Assembly: GCA_945877005.1 (NCBI GenBank)
Contig: CAMCQL010000138.1
Location: forward strand, 1 to 5,549
Length of the DNA: 5,549 bases
Source: Chryseobacterium gleum
GTDB lineage: Bacteria; Bacteroidota; Bacteroidia; Flavobacteriales_D; Crocinitomicaceae
Direction of reading: 5' to 3'
Shown: positions 4,445 to 5,549 of the stretch, piece by piece
Position numbering within the stretch: position 1 is the stretch's first letter
How the letters are laid out: each line of letters begins with the position of its first letter
The notes under the pieces: model-generated
Database searches by the model: none
The model's input: only the letters and a program-made list of their open reading frames with translations
Told to the model about the DNA's origin: nothing
Program-made: the position numbers and the translations under genes

Positions 4445-5549
4445 TTATCCGCCTACAGCAAATGGTAGTTTAAAATACGAAGTTCGATTTGTTTGATGGT
4501 CTACAAGTTCGATGTAAACAATATATGCTCCAATCGGACATTTCTGCGATTTATCTGTTATTCCATCCCAAAAGAGTGTGCCTTCTTCACTTAAAAGCTC
4601 ATTGTTAGTTACTTGATAGATAGTTCTTCCATGCAGATCTAGTATACGCATATTCAACAAACAATTCACAGGAATTTTTGAAAATTGGATTGCTAAAAGA
4701 TCTTCTATTCCGTCGTTGTTAGGACTAATAACAGGATGCGTCAATTCAAATTGTTCTTCTGAAGGTGTGTTTTGTGAGTGGAGATGGGAATTTGGCATAC
4801 CGGGTGTTGCAAATTGGTAGTTTTGAGCTGCAGTATGCCAATTTTCTTTTTGATTACTTGGCGCTTCTGTTGAAATACGTTCCAACGATTTACCTTCCAA
4901 TGAGTTTAAAAGTGGAAGATGCCAATCTGATTGATAATCTAAATGATCCAATTCGATTCCGTTAAAAGTAACGCTGATTGTTCCACCTTCATTAGGCAAA
5001 GAGGGCAATTCCATTTGAATACTTTTTGTTAGGTCTATTGCTTGATAATGTTTGGTATACGAATTCGGGCTTTTGGATAGGTAAACTACTTCGTTTGGAA
5101 TGAGCAAGTACGATGTTTGGACCTTTTTTGTGTAATTACCAACAGTGATCTCAATCCCTTTAAGATCTATCCATTTATTACTTGCGTTGATAAGTTCTAA
5201 GAATTCAGGGTTTTCTTCATAAGGTTGAGCCAATATTTCATTGACGCGTATATCACCTTTGGAAGGCGGTTCTGTTCGTCCAAATTTTCCTTCAATCGAT
5301 GTGGATTCATTCCAACAATTATTTACGTGATTGTTCTTAATTAAATACAAGGAGGAAGGTGTAATTGCTTTGTCAAACGTGAGTATAACCTCTTGATGAC
5401 TATTTTGTGAAGCGATAATTTTAACAGTTGGTTCAATTTTCCATGTTTCTATTGGTGTATTAGCTAGAATACCTTGATTAAAAACGATTTTTAATCGGTT
5501 GTCTTGAAGTATTTCTGTTGAATGAATTTGCAATGGACGACGAAGACTT
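4445..5549 (-). CDS. Lamin-tail-domain surface/secreted protein with FlgD/gliding-type C-terminal domain (5' end outside window)
   Basis: The frame is open to the right edge, so the N-terminus and any signal peptide are missing. A TTG at 5533-5531 could be read as a start, but the codons before it (SLRRP) continue in frame and the gene begins inside a domain. Residues here are counted from that TTG. Residues 1-80 look like an Ig-like beta domain (RLKIVFNQGI, VILTFDKAITPSSLYLI). Residues 93-250 resemble a lamin-tail domain: DIRVNEILAQP, EFLELINAS, IDLKGIEI, then WHLPLLNSLEGKSLER and FATPGMPNS, phrases typical of large Bacteroidota secreted proteins. Residues 266-362 form a FlgD/CHU_C-like module: ISPNNDGIEDLL, MRILDLHGRTIY, GTLFWDG, CPIGAYIVYIELVD. 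Such modules occur at the ends of exported, often type IX-secreted, proteins, but the tail LPFAVGG is not a clear type A or B sorting signal. The gene is convergent with the stress-protein gene. Confidence 0.85.
   Translation of the reverse strand, partial: SLRRPLQIHSTEILQDNRLKIVFNQGILANTPIETWKIEPTVKIIASQNSHQEVILTFDKAITPSSLYLIKNNHVNNCWNESTSIEGKFGRTEPPSKGDIRVNEILAQPYEENPEFLELINASNKWIDLKGIEITVGNYTKKVQTSYLLIPNEVVYLSKSPNSYTKHYQAIDLTKSIQMELPSLPNEGGTISVTFNGIELDHLDYQSDWHLPLLNSLEGKSLERISTEAPSNQKENWHTAAQNYQFATPGMPNSHLHSQNTPSEEQFELTHPVISPNNDGIEDLLAIQFSKIPVNCLLNMRILDLHGRTIYQVTNNELLSEEGTLFWDGITDKSQKCPIGAYIVYIELVDHQTNRTSYFKLPFAVGG

Noticed and set aside
5531..5533. TTG as the start codon of the rightmost gene
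   Set aside because: The frame continues open to the edge (SLRRP precedes it), no signal peptide follows, and it falls within an Ig-like domain. The gene is truncated by the window.
1..5549. A novel defence, toxin-antitoxin, CRISPR, retron or biosynthetic system
   Set aside because: No spacer array, nuclease, toxin pair or biosynthetic cluster is visible. Apart from the intron end, the genes are ordinary metabolic, stress and envelope genes.

Overview
The window looks like an AT-rich chromosomal segment of a Bacteroidota bacterium, probably in or near the Flavobacteriales. Four things point there. The promoters fit the phylum's TTTG / TAnnTTTG pattern. Most starts lack a Shine-Dalgarno sequence. 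PdxJ carries the phylum-typical VNINKIAT opening. The last gene encodes a lamin-tail protein with a gliding-motility/FlgD-like C-terminal domain. The family-level placement is a guess.

Layout: (1) Positions 1-146, plus strand, are the 3' end of a group II intron. They hold the last codons of a probable intron-encoded maturase, then ribozyme domains V and VI with a foldable branch-point adenosine; the rest of the intron lies left of the window. (2) Positions 153-2068, minus strand, form a two-gene unit: an uncharacterised lipoprotein followed by pdxJ (pyridoxine 5'-phosphate synthase), overlapping by one base in a TAATG junction. The intron ends 6 bp past the pdxJ stop, pointing toward it. (3) Positions 2069-2271 are a divergent promoter region. 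(4) Positions 2272-3411, plus strand, encode a PLP-dependent cystathionine gamma-synthase/lyase. (5) Positions 3412-3537 are an AT-rich spacer with nested inverted repeats and a probable promoter. (6) Positions 3538-4347, plus strand, encode a tandem universal stress protein, followed by two hairpins, the second a strong intrinsic terminator. (7) Positions 4445-5549, minus strand, are the C-terminal part of a large secreted/surface protein that runs off the right edge.

Functionally this is mostly housekeeping: vitamin B6 synthesis, a PLP-dependent sulfur amino acid enzyme divergent from it, a stress protein and two cell-envelope proteins. The pairing of PLP supply with PLP use across one promoter region is suggestive only. 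The only mobile component is the group II intron end. I see no defence system, CRISPR array, tRNA, rRNA or phage module. The least understood items are the lipoprotein coupled to pdxJ and the effect of the intron on the 3' end of the pdxJ transcript.
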